31,856 nucleotides of DNA from a virus: IMG/VR virus record IMGVR_UViG_3300030109_000701, positions 1-31,856 of that record; one strand, written 5' to 3'. Numbering within the stretch: position 1 is the stretch's first letter; every line of letters starts with the position of its first letter. The notes beneath the pieces were generated by a model. That model had not been told where the DNA came from. It searched no databases and was given only the letters and a program-made list of their open reading frames with translations. Made by a program: the position numbers and the translations under genes. Positions 24,544 through 31,856 of the stretch are shown piece by piece.

Positions 24544-25355
24544 TATATATTTATTCCTAATAGTGCCAATATTCCCGCTATTGGATCAGTTCCAGCGGCA
24601 GCCCCAAATTCAGTTCTCGCAGCAGTTTTCGGTAACATACCTAACATATTTTGTAATGCTGACATACGTTGCCATGGTTCCATAGCCATTCTGTTAGCAG
24701 CGTCATACTGAGCGCCGTACATTTGATCTTGTATGCCTCTGCCTGTTCTGCCTAATCCTTCAAAAGCATTTATTTGGTTCATTAGACCTCTTTGACCTGT
24801 CATGCCTAAATTGGCAAAGTCTGTTCCAAGTCCACCAAGTCCTCTTGCTGCTGTTTGTGCGCCTTGCATAGCTTGTCCAAATCCTTGTGAACGCAATCCA
24901 CCAATACCTTCCATCATGCCTCTACCAAAGGCTCTTTCTCTTTCTTGTTCCATTAATCTACCGCGAGATCCACCAAACGCTCCTCTACTTACCGCTTGGT
25001 CTCTGTTTCTCATGCTTTGTTGTGCATTGGCTTCTTGCATGTCTCTAATGCTTTGTTGCACTACGTCTTGTTCGTAAGGATTATAAAATTGGCTAATACC
25101 ACTAGGAGTATAATAATTAGCTCCTTGTTGCATCATTTGTCCGCCTTGTTGTATGTAAGGAGTAAACCCACCAAGGCCACCAGCTAAAGTTCTGGCTCTC
25201 ATTTCGTAAGGGTCTAGTCCTGCTACTTGTTGAACAGGAACAGGCATAGGCTGTCTTGCTAAACCAAACGCGGACTCCATAAACCCACGACGCATAGCGT
25301 CAGCATACGGCTGTTCATAGGTTACTGTTGTTTTAGGGTCTAAATAACTCGCCAT
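24543..25355 (-). CDS. Conserved virion protein (GAFGGSR family), probable tail/ejection component
   Basis: This 270-aa protein is rich in Gln, Gly, Met and Arg. It has FYNPYEQDVVQQSIRDMQE near 90-110 and RGAFGGSRGRLMEQERER near 121-140, a pair of motifs I recall in a widespread but unnamed marine phage structural protein. A glycine-rich tract follows (GGLGTDFANLGMTGQRGL) and the C-terminus is hydrophobic (IAGILALLGINI). It is likely helical with a C-terminal membrane-active end. TAATG overlaps link it to both neighbours. Position between other virion genes supports a structural role. Confidence 0.68.
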   Translation of the reverse strand: MASYLDPKTTVTYEQPYADAMRRGFMESAFGLARQPMPVPVQQVAGLDPYEMRARTLAGGLGGFTPYIQQGGQMMQQGANYYTPSGISQFYNPYEQDVVQQSIRDMQEANAQQSMRNRDQAVSRGAFGGSRGRLMEQERERAFGRGMMEGIGGLRSQGFGQAMQGAQTAARGLGGLGTDFANLGMTGQRGLMNQINAFEGLGRTGRGIQDQMYGAQYDAANRMAMEPWQRMSALQNMLGMLPKTAARTEFGAAAGTDPIAGILALLGINI

Positions 25356-26287
25356 TATCCCATCCTCTCTGCTTCTTTCATTAATCTATATAAATTCTTT
25401 GCTCCAATATTATCGGTAGCTTTTCTTGTCATAACAAATTCACCCGGCTCTAATCTTGCTAAAGTTATGTCCCCAGGTCCTTCGTCCAAGCTCGCTAATC
25501 CACCGTGTTTCATCTCAGGTGGGGGTGCATTTGCATATCCTACGCCTGGCATTAATGCAGGCTGTAGGTTAAAAATTCTGTAATCAGGCATACTGCCTAG
25601 TCCTTGTCCAACAGCACTAAATGCGTCGCTTCCAATTGGAACTACTTCGTTTGGATCATCTCTGTCTTGTTTTCTTAACTTATTAATCATTGCTAATTTA
25701 ATAAGTGTTTCTAGCCCACTGCCTCCAAGAAGACCCTCTCCTCCAAGAAGGCCACCAGATCCACCACCTTTCTTACCGTCGCCACCGCCGCCAGTAAGAA
25801 TACTTGCGAGTCCTTGTCCCCCAGTAAAGAATTGATTTAATTTAGGTCCAATGCCTAAACCAAAAATACCTTGGTACTCGTCTTCAGGCATTTCAAAAAT
25901 ACTAGAATCAATTTCTTCTGGATATAAATCAGGATAAAGTTCTTTTAAATAATTTGTAGGATCTCCTAAACTATCAGGGTTCCATTCCCATACGTCGTTA
26001 GGATCTGTTGGATCAAAAGGATCATAAGAAAAATCAAAAGGATCGTCTAAGTTTTCTTGTAAACCTTTTATCCAATCTCCAGAATCAGCAAAATATTGAT
26101 CGTAATCCCCCGAAAAAGACGGAACATCTGTATCAAAAATATCATCAAACACCATATTATCGGGATTAAAGCTAAAGATTCCCGCAGTGCTAGGATCATA
26201 AGAAAAGTCTAGATTAAGAGTATCATCTAGGTCTTGTTGTGCCTGTTTTATCCAACTATCATCACTAAAATCAAATTCATCTGCCAT
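25355..26287 (-). CDS. Virion structural protein with an LEPGEFVM C-terminal motif
   Basis: The ATG at 26287 has AGGAG six bases upstream, giving 310 aa; the longer reading from 26365 would overlap the holin gene. The N-terminal ~110 residues are very acidic and hold an internal repeat (SWIKQAQQDLDDTLNLDFSY at 11-30, and DWIKGLQENLDDPFDFSY at 71-88). A Gly/Lys-rich linker follows (GGGGDGKKGGGSGG). The end, GGLASLDEGPGD, then ARLEPGEFVMTRKATDNIG, is a motif found at the C-termini of many tail or structural phage proteins. I could not assign a precise role. Confidence 0.65.
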   Translation of the reverse strand: MADEFDFSDDSWIKQAQQDLDDTLNLDFSYDPSTAGIFSFNPDNMVFDDIFDTDVPSFSGDYDQYFADSGDWIKGLQENLDDPFDFSYDPFDPTDPNDVWEWNPDSLGDPTNYLKELYPDLYPEEIDSSIFEMPEDEYQGIFGLGIGPKLNQFFTGGQGLASILTGGGGDGKKGGGSGGLLGGEGLLGGSGLETLIKLAMINKLRKQDRDDPNEVVPIGSDAFSAVGQGLGSMPDYRIFNLQPALMPGVGYANAPPPEMKHGGLASLDEGPGDITLARLEPGEFVMTRKATDNIGAKNLYRLMKEAERMG

Positions 26288-26312
26288 AGTATCTCCTATA
26301 ATATCTCTTTTT

Positions 26313-26792
26313 TTATTCGTTGTCTTGCTTGTTAGAAGCGCCAAAGTAGAAAGATATGATAGCACTTGCTAACCCACCAAGGTAGCCTAATACAAGGTTT
26401 ATCAATGCTTCTGAGTTTTGCTCTGGGGGTTGAAGAGTTACTAAAAATATATACCCCATAAACCCTCCTACAACAGATACACCTATTATTCTAGCTGTCC
26501 AATCTTTAGAAAATCTAGATCTAGCGTCTTGTACATCTGCTGTTTCTAATGCAAACAGATCTATATCAAGTTCTTTCATCTTTATTTCAAAATCTGTTTC
26601 TACTTTCTTTAGTTCTGCTAATTGCTCAGGAGTAGCTGCTTCCATTGCTTTTTGTATTTTCTTTGGCTCAGGATCACATCCTAATACCTCTGAAATCATA
26701 TTCGCAGCCATACCACCCATAGGACCACCTAAAGCGGTTCCTATAGTTGGGGCAACTGTTCCTACTAACGTTTTTAATATACCTAGTTTCAT
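26313..26792 (-). CDS. Holin of the 3TM (gene-transfer-agent-like) type
   Basis: The ATG at 26792 overlaps the upstream stop (TAATG) and gives 159 aa. A hydrophobic, Gly-rich N-terminal segment (TLVGTVAPTIGTALGGPMGG), a charged helical middle (AEL KKVETDFEIKMKELD, then DVQDARSRFSKDW), and two clear transmembrane helices (IIGVSVVGGFMGYIFLVTL and LVLGYLGGLASAIISFYFG) match the layout of GTA-type 3TM holins. It would form membrane lesions that let the cytoplasmic endolysin reach the wall. The endolysin gene is about 500 bases upstream in the same block. Confidence 0.72.
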   Translation of the reverse strand: MKLGILKTLVGTVAPTIGTALGGPMGGMAANMISEVLGCDPEPKKIQKAMEAATPEQLAELKKVETDFEIKMKELDIDLFALETADVQDARSRFSKDWTARIIGVSVVGGFMGYIFLVTLQPPEQNSEALINLVLGYLGGLASAIISFYFGASNKQDNE

Positions 26793-27082
26793 TAACACTT
26801 CCACCTTCTGCGCGCTTGCCTAATTCTTGAATTAGGATTATTTCTAGTTTTAGCAGAGCTTTTCTTTAACTGTCCCGCAGATCTTGCGCAATAAGATTTA
26901 CGTCTTTTAGCCGCTTTGCTACCTTTTTTAACTTTGCCTGTTACAGCTCCTTTTAATTTACTTCCAGGGTTTGCTCTACGATGGGCAGCAATACCTTTTT
27001 TGGTCATGCCCGCACCTTTCTTGGTAGGGCGGTAGTTACCGCCTTTACCAGTGGTTCTGCGTATAGCTTTTTGCCTAGCCAT
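26792..27082 (-). CDS. Small basic conserved phage protein (YCARSAGQ type)
   Basis: This 96-aa protein is about 35% Lys and Arg, with GMTKKGIAAHRRANPGSKLK in the middle and SYCARSAGQ, then NNPNSRIRQARRRWKC at the end. I recall this pattern from small proteins of T4-like cyanophages and other marine phages, where function is unknown. The strong charge suggests it binds nucleic acid, perhaps packaged with DNA. It is coupled by TAATG to both the 50-aa gene before it and the holin after it. Confidence 0.78.
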   Translation of the reverse strand: MARQKAIRRTTGKGGNYRPTKKGAGMTKKGIAAHRRANPGSKLKGAVTGKVKKGSKAAKRRKSYCARSAGQLKKSSAKTRNNPNSRIRQARRRWKC

Positions 27083-27234
27083 TATTTTTTCTTTCCTGTT
27101 TTCTTTTTCTTTTTAGGAAAGCCAGCTTGCATATTTTTGTATGCTTTTTTAGATATTGTAGATTTACTTTTAGGTCTACTAATACCTTTTTTCTTTCTAG
27201 CGTTTATGTTTGCGTATAATCCTCTTTTAGCCAT
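27082..27234 (-). CDS. Small basic protein MAKRGLYANI..., 50 aa
   Basis: The ATG at 27234 follows AAGGAGACCATA, a good ribosome binding site. The product begins MAKRGLYANINARKKKGISR and ends in a lysine tail. MAKRGLYANI starts are, in my recollection, common in tiny basic proteins of marine phages, always near late genes. Its stop overlaps the next ATG (TAATG). There is no membrane or catalytic feature; nucleic-acid binding or virion packing is possible. Confidence 0.78.
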   Translation of the reverse strand: MAKRGLYANINARKKKGISRPKSKSTISKKAYKNMQAGFPKKKKKTGKKK

Positions 27235-27320
27235 TATGGTCTCCTTAATGATTTTTTATAGTTTGACACTGTTTTATTTTTAATAGGTTTTATTTTAACT
27301 TTTTTAATTCTTTTAGCCAT
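27234..27320 (-). CDS. Very small basic peptide, 28 aa
   Basis: The frame runs from an ATG at 27320, eight bases inside the end of the lysozyme gene, to a TAA that forms a TAATG overlap with the 50-aa gene. The product starts MAKRIKKVKIKPIKN, sharing the MAKR head with its neighbour and MARQ with the one after. Overlaps on both sides and similar composition support a real cistron despite the size. The shared starts hint at a duplicated family or at selection for charge. Confidence 0.5.
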   Translation of the reverse strand: MAKRIKKVKIKPIKNKTVSNYKKSLRRP

Positions 27321-27756
27321 TATACATTTTTTCTTTTAATCTAATTGCTCTATCCCCAACTTGCGTTGCCCATTTAGAATCTAACATCTCAACACCAGCA
27401 GTTTCCCAATCTTCTTTTTTAACAGCTTCTAAAAATTTTTTAAATTTACTAAATCTAGGATAGCCTAAGTTAAAACACATGTTTGCTAAAACACGTTGTC
27501 TAACATTACCTAATCCTCTCCACCACGGAAGATTTTTATCTAATTCAGAACAAACAATATCTATGTCATTATTTAAACATTCTCTAATTCTAGCATCTGA
27601 TACAGGTGTACCTACAGGTTTTCCAAATTCAGGATCGTGTTCTAAAATTAAATGTCCTACTCCAAAAGTTGCAAGTCCTAAATGATCTTCATAAATTTCA
27701 TCAATAAAACCTTCATCAAATTTTAACTCTTCTATTAGTTTGTTTCGATCCATCAT
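27313..27756 (-). CDS. Endolysin, T4 lysozyme-like GH24 muramidase
   Basis: From the ATG at 27756, which overlaps the upstream stop as ATGA, this is 147 aa and cleaves peptidoglycan. Glu15, Asp24 and Thr30 in DEGFIDEIYEDHLGLATFG keep the T4 lysozyme catalytic spacing (Glu11, Asp20, Thr26), followed by GVGH. VRQRVLANMCFNLG matches a conserved T4 lysozyme helix. There is no signal peptide, so it needs a holin for release. A longer reading from 27858 would overlap the previous gene by 106 bases and adds an unrelated basic stretch. Its length is close to that of T4 lysozyme (164 aa). Confidence 0.92.
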   Translation of the reverse strand: MMDRNKLIEELKFDEGFIDEIYEDHLGLATFGVGHLILEHDPEFGKPVGTPVSDARIRECLNNDIDIVCSELDKNLPWWRGLGNVRQRVLANMCFNLGYPRFSKFKKFLEAVKKEDWETAGVEMLDSKWATQVGDRAIRLKEKMYNG

Positions 27757-28079
27757 AGTATTTTTATCGTTGTTGCTCCATTTGTTGATACTGATAACTC
27801 TCCTAAACCAGTTACTCCTTCTACTCCTCGTTCTGTTCCTACATATAGATTGACCCATTGTTTACCATTCCAAAGTTGTAGTTGATTTGTTGAAAGATTC
27901 CAAATTATATCTCCTGCTGTAAATTTATTTTCATTCCTTTGTGTTTCATTAACAGATAACGTTGCATCAACATCTACCTTATTTAAACTTAATTCTAATA
28001 CTCTTACTAAACGATTGAACGTTTCGGGAGACAACTCCCCTATAGCTACAGGCAATCGCGTTTCTAAAATTTTTGCCAT
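27753..28079 (-). CDS. Small virion-associated protein, probably tail appendage
   Basis: This 108-aa protein begins MAKILETRLPVAIGELSPET. The middle (AGDIIWNLSTNQLQLWNGKQ, then WVNLY) is a beta hairpin type seen in tail-fibre and receptor-binding proteins that describe a trimmed rod or knob, and the end is short beta (ELSVSTNGATTIKIL). It lies between the tail hub and the endolysin and is coupled to both. A role as a tail appendage or adaptor is inferred from position and composition. Confidence 0.6.
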   Translation of the reverse strand: MAKILETRLPVAIGELSPETFNRLVRVLELSLNKVDVDATLSVNETQRNENKFTAGDIIWNLSTNQLQLWNGKQWVNLYVGTERGVEGVTGLGELSVSTNGATTIKIL

Positions 28080-29968
28080 TATCTTCTACCATTTGGTCGC
28101 ACATCCATACGCATAGCACCAACTCTAAACCCAACTCCCGATCTGGAACCTAGTGAACCATCATCGTCTGATTCAATTCTAAGAGCAGCTTGTCTTGCTC
28201 TAAGCCTAGCATCTATCTTTGTAGTTGTAGCAGTGCAAGTGCTTGTTAAATCAGTAGATAAACTTTCTCCGGGATAGTTTCTTTGTTTTAAAATAACATT
28301 AACAGTTTGTCCACTTCCTCCACTTCCTGTAAATTTAATATCTGGAATAATTTTGTTGATAGATTGAAATTCTTCTCCGTTGCCCAATGCAAAATCACTA
28401 GACTCTATAAATACGTTATCCATTGGTGAACCATCAGCATCATTACCTGTCTCATGGTTATACAAATAACCTACATCACTTGTTGTGTAAGACCCTATGG
28501 GACTATCAAATATGCCTTCGTCTATCCAAGATGTTCTGTTTAGTTCACCTATGCTCCATGCTCCTTCTTCATAATTAAGCACAACGTATTTACTAATTGT
28601 TGTTTCCCCTGTTACGCAATAAAACCAACCTACTTCATCAAATTCTTTATTTAAAAACCCAAATACTTGGAAAGACTGCCCTTCGTTTAGATCACTAAAT
28701 ACATAGTCTTGTACTGTACAAGGAATGTCTTGAACAGCTCCGTTGTATGTATAAAAACCTTTTTTATCCATCCAAAATATACCTTTTGGAGTATTCACGG
28801 CCGCATTAGGTCCAATAAGTCCTACCCCTTCGTTTACTAGATTAACTCCAAAAGTAAAAGGCTGACCGACAAAGGTCATTGAATAAAGAGATGTGTCTGT
28901 CCAAACTAATGTTTCTTGTCTGGCTCTAATAGCTCCAATAATTTGAGAACCAGCCGATAGTCTAAAAGATCCAGCTGTATTAGTAGATAGTGGTTCCCAT
29001 TGAGCAGCATTTTCTTGGTCACTCCATGCAATAAACATTGGATCTATTGCTCCTGTTCTAGAACTTCCAGAAATAGGGTCGGCTCCAAAACAAATAACGT
29101 GTCTATCTATATCACTAACTAAAGTCTGTAATGCTACGGTAGGTGTTAAATTTGCTCCACTTAATGAGCTTAATGCAACGGCTCTATCTGTGCCTAATGT
29201 TTTAGCGCTAGTGTCCCAATAATAAATTCCACTTGCTCTTACATTTATAATTAAATCTTCACCAAAATTATCATGTGACCATAACCTTAATTGATTGTCT
29301 GCTGTTATTGCCGTTGAAGAACCCCAAGTACCTGCACCCCAAGTACCTGCACCCCAACCTGTAGACTCTACATAAGTATCTAAGCCTACGTTGATTTGAT
29401 ACGCACCAACTACAGAACTACCACCATTACCACTATCACTAGCGTTTGCTGTAACTGTTGCCCCGGAGGTGTCTTTAGCAGTAATAGTGTAAGAATTACT
29501 ATTTACTATTGTTGCTATTTGGTATTCTTGATTTAAAACAGCAGCAGTGACTAAACCACCTAAAGTAGCAGCACCGCTAAAGGTTACAAAATCATTGGTA
29601 AATGCTCCATGACTTGAATCTGTTACCGTTATCGTAGAACTACCGTTAGTAGCAGAAAAAGTAACATCACCAGCAGAAGTAGTTACTCTTAAAGGAGTAA
29701 TATCGTAAAAACTATCTCCTTCTTTAATGTAATACTTCCAAGTAGATCCTAGTCCTAGATATTTAGTAAGTTCTAAATCTACCCAAGCGTGAAGTGCTCT
29801 AGCTGTGGATTTAAAAGTGTTTAGGGTGTTCTTAGCCCAACCACCTATTTTTTCAGGTAGCCCTTTACGGAATCTTACAAGATTAGAGTTGAACCACCCT
29901 CCATCATTAGAGTAATCCGTTCCTTCTCGGTTTATCCCTGGTCGAAATATAAATTTTTCTAATGACAT
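28079..29968 (-). CDS. Tail hub / head-tail stabilisation protein
   Basis: The ATG at 29968 gives 629 aa; a longer reading from 30031 would overlap the small membrane gene. The start, FRPGINREGTDYS...GGWFNSNLVRFR, then LPEKIGGW, is the signature of a large tail protein found in many podoviruses of marine and other hosts, often annotated as P22 gp10-like stabilisation or tail-hub protein. A beta-sandwich-like insert (about 97-180) and a GWGAGTWGAGTWG repeat at 204-216 follow, then long beta segments to the end. It should join the portal end to the tail fibres or needle. Confidence 0.78.
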   Translation of the reverse strand: MSLEKFIFRPGINREGTDYSNDGGWFNSNLVRFRKGLPEKIGGWAKNTLNTFKSTARALHAWVDLELTKYLGLGSTWKYYIKEGDSFYDITPLRVTTSAGDVTFSATNGSSTITVTDSSHGAFTNDFVTFSGAATLGGLVTAAVLNQEYQIATIVNSNSYTITAKDTSGATVTANASDSGNGGSSVVGAYQINVGLDTYVESTGWGAGTWGAGTWGSSTAITADNQLRLWSHDNFGEDLIINVRASGIYYWDTSAKTLGTDRAVALSSLSGANLTPTVALQTLVSDIDRHVICFGADPISGSSRTGAIDPMFIAWSDQENAAQWEPLSTNTAGSFRLSAGSQIIGAIRARQETLVWTDTSLYSMTFVGQPFTFGVNLVNEGVGLIGPNAAVNTPKGIFWMDKKGFYTYNGAVQDIPCTVQDYVFSDLNEGQSFQVFGFLNKEFDEVGWFYCVTGETTISKYVVLNYEEGAWSIGELNRTSWIDEGIFDSPIGSYTTSDVGYLYNHETGNDADGSPMDNVFIESSDFALGNGEEFQSINKIIPDIKFTGSGGSGQTVNVILKQRNYPGESLSTDLTSTCTATTTKIDARLRARQAALRIESDDDGSLGSRSGVGFRVGAMRMDVRPNGRR

Positions 29969-29976
29969 TACACATT

Positions 29977-30159
29977 CTAAATTAATTTCTCTATTCCTAA
30001 AGAAGCAGCGACTAAACCATAAAGCCCCCAAAGAATATATTCAATTCTTCTAAATTTAAGGGAGCCTTCGTCTAGTCGTTTTTCAATATTTTGATAGCGC
30101 ACTGCACATTCTCTTTCGTGAGCTTCAACTTTAATTAACGCTTCTTTAGCAGTAGTCAT
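29977..30159 (-). CDS. Small XhlA-like membrane protein, candidate lysis accessory
   Basis: This 60-aa protein has an amphipathic charged N-terminal helix (MTTAKEALIKVEAHERECAV, then RYQNIEKRLDEG) and one C-terminal transmembrane helix (LWGLYGLVAASLGI). That order and length match the haemolysin XhlA family, which associates with holins in Bacillus phage PBSX. The ATG comes directly after the stop of the previous small membrane gene, with AAGGA upstream. It may instead anchor another protein. Confidence 0.6.
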   Translation of the reverse strand: MTTAKEALIKVEAHERECAVRYQNIEKRLDEGSLKFRRIEYILWGLYGLVAASLGIEKLI

Positions 30160-30321
30160 TTACTTATCCTTAGCTTTTCCTATGTTTAAAGCTAAATAGT
30201 CTATAACTTTATATAACTTAGCTAGTAACTTATCTCCTTTAGGAGTAGAAGTTACAGCAGCTATAAAAGATGCTATTGCAATAATAGCAGTTATCCACAT
30301 AAATATATTTAACCACATCAT
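30160..30321 (-). CDS. Small single-pass membrane protein, holin candidate
   Basis: The ATG at 30321 has AGGAG seven bases upstream, giving 53 aa. It starts MMWLNIFMWITAIIAIASFI and continues hydrophobic to about residue 25, then TPKGDKLLAKLYKVIDYLAL. The C-terminal part is basic and amphipathic. I recall similar (TPKxD...YKxxDxLALNxGKAK) small proteins in marine phages, near lysis genes. A holin or pinholin role is possible. Confidence 0.6.
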   Translation of the reverse strand: MMWLNIFMWITAIIAIASFIAAVTSTPKGDKLLAKLYKVIDYLALNIGKAKDK

Positions 30322-30322
30322 A

Positions 30323-30595
30323 TTATTTCTCCTGTTTTTCTTCAGATTTCTGAAGTTCGTCAGTTTGTTTATCAACGTTTTCTACAACAACATCTACAAC
30401 ATCTCCTGTTGCATCGGCCACTGTTCCTACGACATTGCTTACATCATCAAGCGCAGCTGCTGCTACATTACCAATAGTAGACACTGTGCTGTCAACTATA
30501 CCTGAGCCTAAATCTTTACCCCCTTCTATAACAGCTCCCACACTAGCGCAAGCTGTTATAAAAACAAATATTAATATAAGTACAAAGTTTCTCAT
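30323..30595 (-). CDS. Small phage lipoprotein, candidate outer-membrane spanin
   Basis: The ATG at 30595 has AGAGG seven bases upstream, giving 90 aa. The first ~17 residues are MRNFVLILIFVFITACA, a type II signal with lipobox ITAC and acylated Cys at 16. The mature part is Ala/Val/Gly-rich with acidic patches (LDDVSNVVGTVADATGDVVD) and a Lys/Glu tail. An o-spanin is usually rich in Pro or coiled-coil; this is not, so a lipoprotein of other role is equally possible. It lies directly downstream of the oxygenase gene. Confidence 0.65.
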   Translation of the reverse strand: MRNFVLILIFVFITACASVGAVIEGGKDLGSGIVDSTVSTIGNVAAAALDDVSNVVGTVADATGDVVDVVVENVDKQTDELQKSEEKQEK

Positions 30596-30597
30596 TG

Positions 30598-31305
30598 TTA
30601 TACCTCTTCGGTCTGTGTTGGTTCTTGAGATACATCCCAACAATTAAGGTTGGAAGCGACAGTTCTTCTTTCGCCTTCTCCCTTAAAAGGATATACCATG
30701 TGTTGCAACCATGAAGGGAAAACCAACAACTTCCCTACCTCTGGTTGCATAACAAAAGATTGAGGTGGTCTCAATCTTTCTGTGTCCATTAATTGATTCA
30801 ACCCATAATTAAAAGCTATATATCCATCACAATCACCAGAGGCATTATATAAAGAGTAATTGCCATCGCCAGCAGTCGGCTGGTCTAGTATTTGTTGTGG
30901 CACTTTTGTCCAAGCAGTTGTAGATACACCCATTATGGTTTTAGTACCATGATCGTGCATAGGGTTATAGTCTCCTTCGTAACTGTGTACTGACCAAGTT
31001 TCGTCTATAGCTACTGCTTTAGGTGCTTTTAACCTTGAGCCTGTTTGTTGTGAAAAGAAATTTATATAATCTGCTCCTAACGAACTTATCAATTGATTGT
31101 ATTCTTTTAATCTTGAATCTTCGCTATCCATTAATAACTGTTCGCCTTGTGTTATTTGTCCAACCAAAGTATCAGCTAATGACTTTCTGTTTTCATCTTC
31201 AACGTATTCATCAAGATATTCATTCAAATCCTCAACCATACCTTCTGGCATTTGTGTTTCCATAACAAAAACACTAGGCATACTATGTACTACTACTTCT
31301 GCCAT
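30598..31305 (-). CDS. 2-oxoglutarate/Fe(II)-dependent oxygenase
   Basis: This 235-aa protein has the metal and cosubstrate pattern of 2OG-Fe(II) oxygenases: SVHSYEGDYNPMHDHG with the HDH at 117-119 giving the first ligands, LLVFPSWLQH with His202 as the distal ligand, and Arg213/Arg214 in the GERRTVASNLN segment for 2OG. The FPSWLxH and RxxxSxN signature is that of a subfamily common in marine phages. Substrates in phages are unknown; protein or nucleic-acid hydroxylation are options. It sits between tail-fibre and lysis genes, so late expression is likely. TAATG couples it to the previous gene. Confidence 0.82.
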   Translation of the reverse strand: MAEVVVHSMPSVFVMETQMPEGMVEDLNEYLDEYVEDENRKSLADTLVGQITQGEQLLMDSEDSRLKEYNQLISSLGADYINFFSQQTGSRLKAPKAVAIDETWSVHSYEGDYNPMHDHGTKTIMGVSTTAWTKVPQQILDQPTAGDGNYSLYNASGDCDGYIAFNYGLNQLMDTERLRPPQSFVMQPEVGKLLVFPSWLQHMVYPFKGEGERRTVASNLNCWDVSQEPTQTEEV

Positions 31306-31652
31306 TAACTAGGTACGTTAAAGTCGTTGTCTGCTGTGCTTACTGCTGGTGGATTCGTAATAACTGAATCTACTTGTTGTGCAAATACTGTGTCCCAATG
31401 TGAAACAGGGCATATTGCTACTAAATCTGCATTACTCCAACTGCCTTTGCCTTTTAACGCAAAATTAGTTGATGTTACATTACCCTCTGAATCGTAATCT
31501 TTTTGATTAACTTGTGTATTAAATTCAGATGTGTAATAAGTTGCATCACCTTCACTATCGTTTTCATATTTCATAGTTATATCCCATTTATCAACTTTGC
31601 TGTTGCTGTTAACAAACGGAACACATTTTGATATTGCTTTGCTTACTGCCAT
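31305..31652 (-). CDS. Hypothetical protein downstream of the tail fibre, 115 aa
   Basis: The ATG at 31652 follows AAGGAGTAAAAA. The protein starts MAVSKAISKCVPFVNSNSKV and is polar, with beta-like alternation (KWDITMKYENDSEGDATYYT) and a SEGDATYY / SEGNVTST near-repeat. There is no membrane segment or signal. As it follows the tail fibre, it may be a fibre-associated protein or tail-fibre assembly factor. I do not recognise the family. Confidence 0.55.
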   Translation of the reverse strand: MAVSKAISKCVPFVNSNSKVDKWDITMKYENDSEGDATYYTSEFNTQVNQKDYDSEGNVTSTNFALKGKGSWSNADLVAICPVSHWDTVFAQQVDSVITNPPAVSTADNDFNVPS

Positions 31653-31655
31653 TTT

Positions 31656-31856
31656 TTACTCCTTATTATTAAGTTTATTTTCTAGTTCTTCAACCTTTGA
31701 AGAAAGTTCTTGTACTGCTTTAACTAATATCGGTACAAATTTTTCATATTGTAATTGATATTGTTTACCATCTCCTGTCCGATTAGATACAAGATTTGTT
31801 TTATCATCTAAAGTGTGTCCAATAGATTCTTCTAAAGCGATTACATCTTGTGCTTT
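31656..31856 (-). CDS. C-terminal end of a tail fibre/spike with an S74-type chaperone domain (5' part beyond the window)
   Basis: The last 66 residues of a longer gene are visible. They read KAQDVIALEESIGHTLD..., then QLQYEKFVPILVKAVQELSS and a coiled-coil end KVEELENKLNNKE. The (Y)xKFVPxLVKAVQEL plus terminal coiled coil is the usual end of the peptidase S74 intramolecular chaperone domain, which trimerises tail spikes and cleaves itself off. The catalytic Ser-Lys part is outside the window, so cleavage cannot be judged. It is the first late gene seen here. Confidence 0.78.
   Translation of the reverse strand, partial: KAQDVIALEESIGHTLDDKTNLVSNRTGDGKQYQLQYEKFVPILVKAVQELSSKVEELENKLNNKE

Noticed and set aside
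27757-27858. N-terminal extension of the endolysin
   Set aside because: It lies in the upstream gene in another frame, adds a basic stretch unlike GH24 proteins, and the ATGA overlap marks a better start at 27756.

Overview
The window is a stretch of a tailed-phage genome, compact and A+T-rich (roughly two thirds A+T by eye). It was most likely a lytic podovirus-like phage of marine bacterioplankton. The support is a tail-hub protein with the GINREGTDYS...GGW start, a very large probable ejection protein, a family A DNA polymerase, several small proteins of types I recall from marine phages, and no integrase, ribosomal or tRNA gene. Terminase, portal and capsid genes are not in the window. 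The host cannot be read from the sequence; an AT-rich marine proteobacterium is the natural guess.

Layout. (1) 1-10107 is a leftward block. From its promoter side it holds a SNF2-type helicase, a 92-aa helical protein, a secreted Thr-Asn-repeat protein, a secreted 750-aa protein with a nidogen-like head and acidic middle, a membrane-anchored coiled coil, a staphylococcal-nuclease-like enzyme, two small proteins, and three consecutive DNA methyltransferases (a 5mC enzyme, a TSPPY enzyme and an MT-A70 m6A enzyme). A hairpin terminator at 38-71 closes it. (2) 10108-10201 is a divergent control region with two overlapping promoters inside an inverted repeat. (3) 10205-17890 is a rightward replication block: three small or accessory proteins, a terminator-like hairpin, an AEP primase, an SF1 helicase, PolA, a small ribbon-helix-helix-like regulator behind a 16-bp palindrome, and a Cas4/RecB-type nuclease. 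(4) 17847-31856 is a leftward virion and lysis block, transcribed from beyond the right edge: tail fibre with a C-terminal S74-like chaperone end, a 2OG-Fe(II) oxygenase, several candidate lysis proteins, tail hub, GH24 endolysin, tiny basic proteins, a 3TM-type holin, and structural or ejection proteins ending in a 1669-aa protein. Blocks 3 and 4 converge and overlap by 44 bp.

How it works together. The divergent region can start both the replication operon and the host-interaction/methylation operon, so these are probably early genes, while the right block is late. The replication set is unusual in pairing a TOTE-like primase with SF1 and SNF2 helicases and no visible DnaB-type helicase. 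The methylases have no cognate restriction enzyme here, so protection of phage DNA is the likely role. The best candidate for an undescribed system is the adjacent pair of exported proteins at 4972-8263, which sits in the presumed early operon rather than with the virion genes.

Genes are packed tightly. Many late genes are coupled by TAATG or ATGA overlaps, and several starts share a stereotyped AGGAG-TAAAA-ATG ribosome binding site. No stretch over 300 bases lacks a gene. Function calls rest on motifs read by eye; no database search was run.
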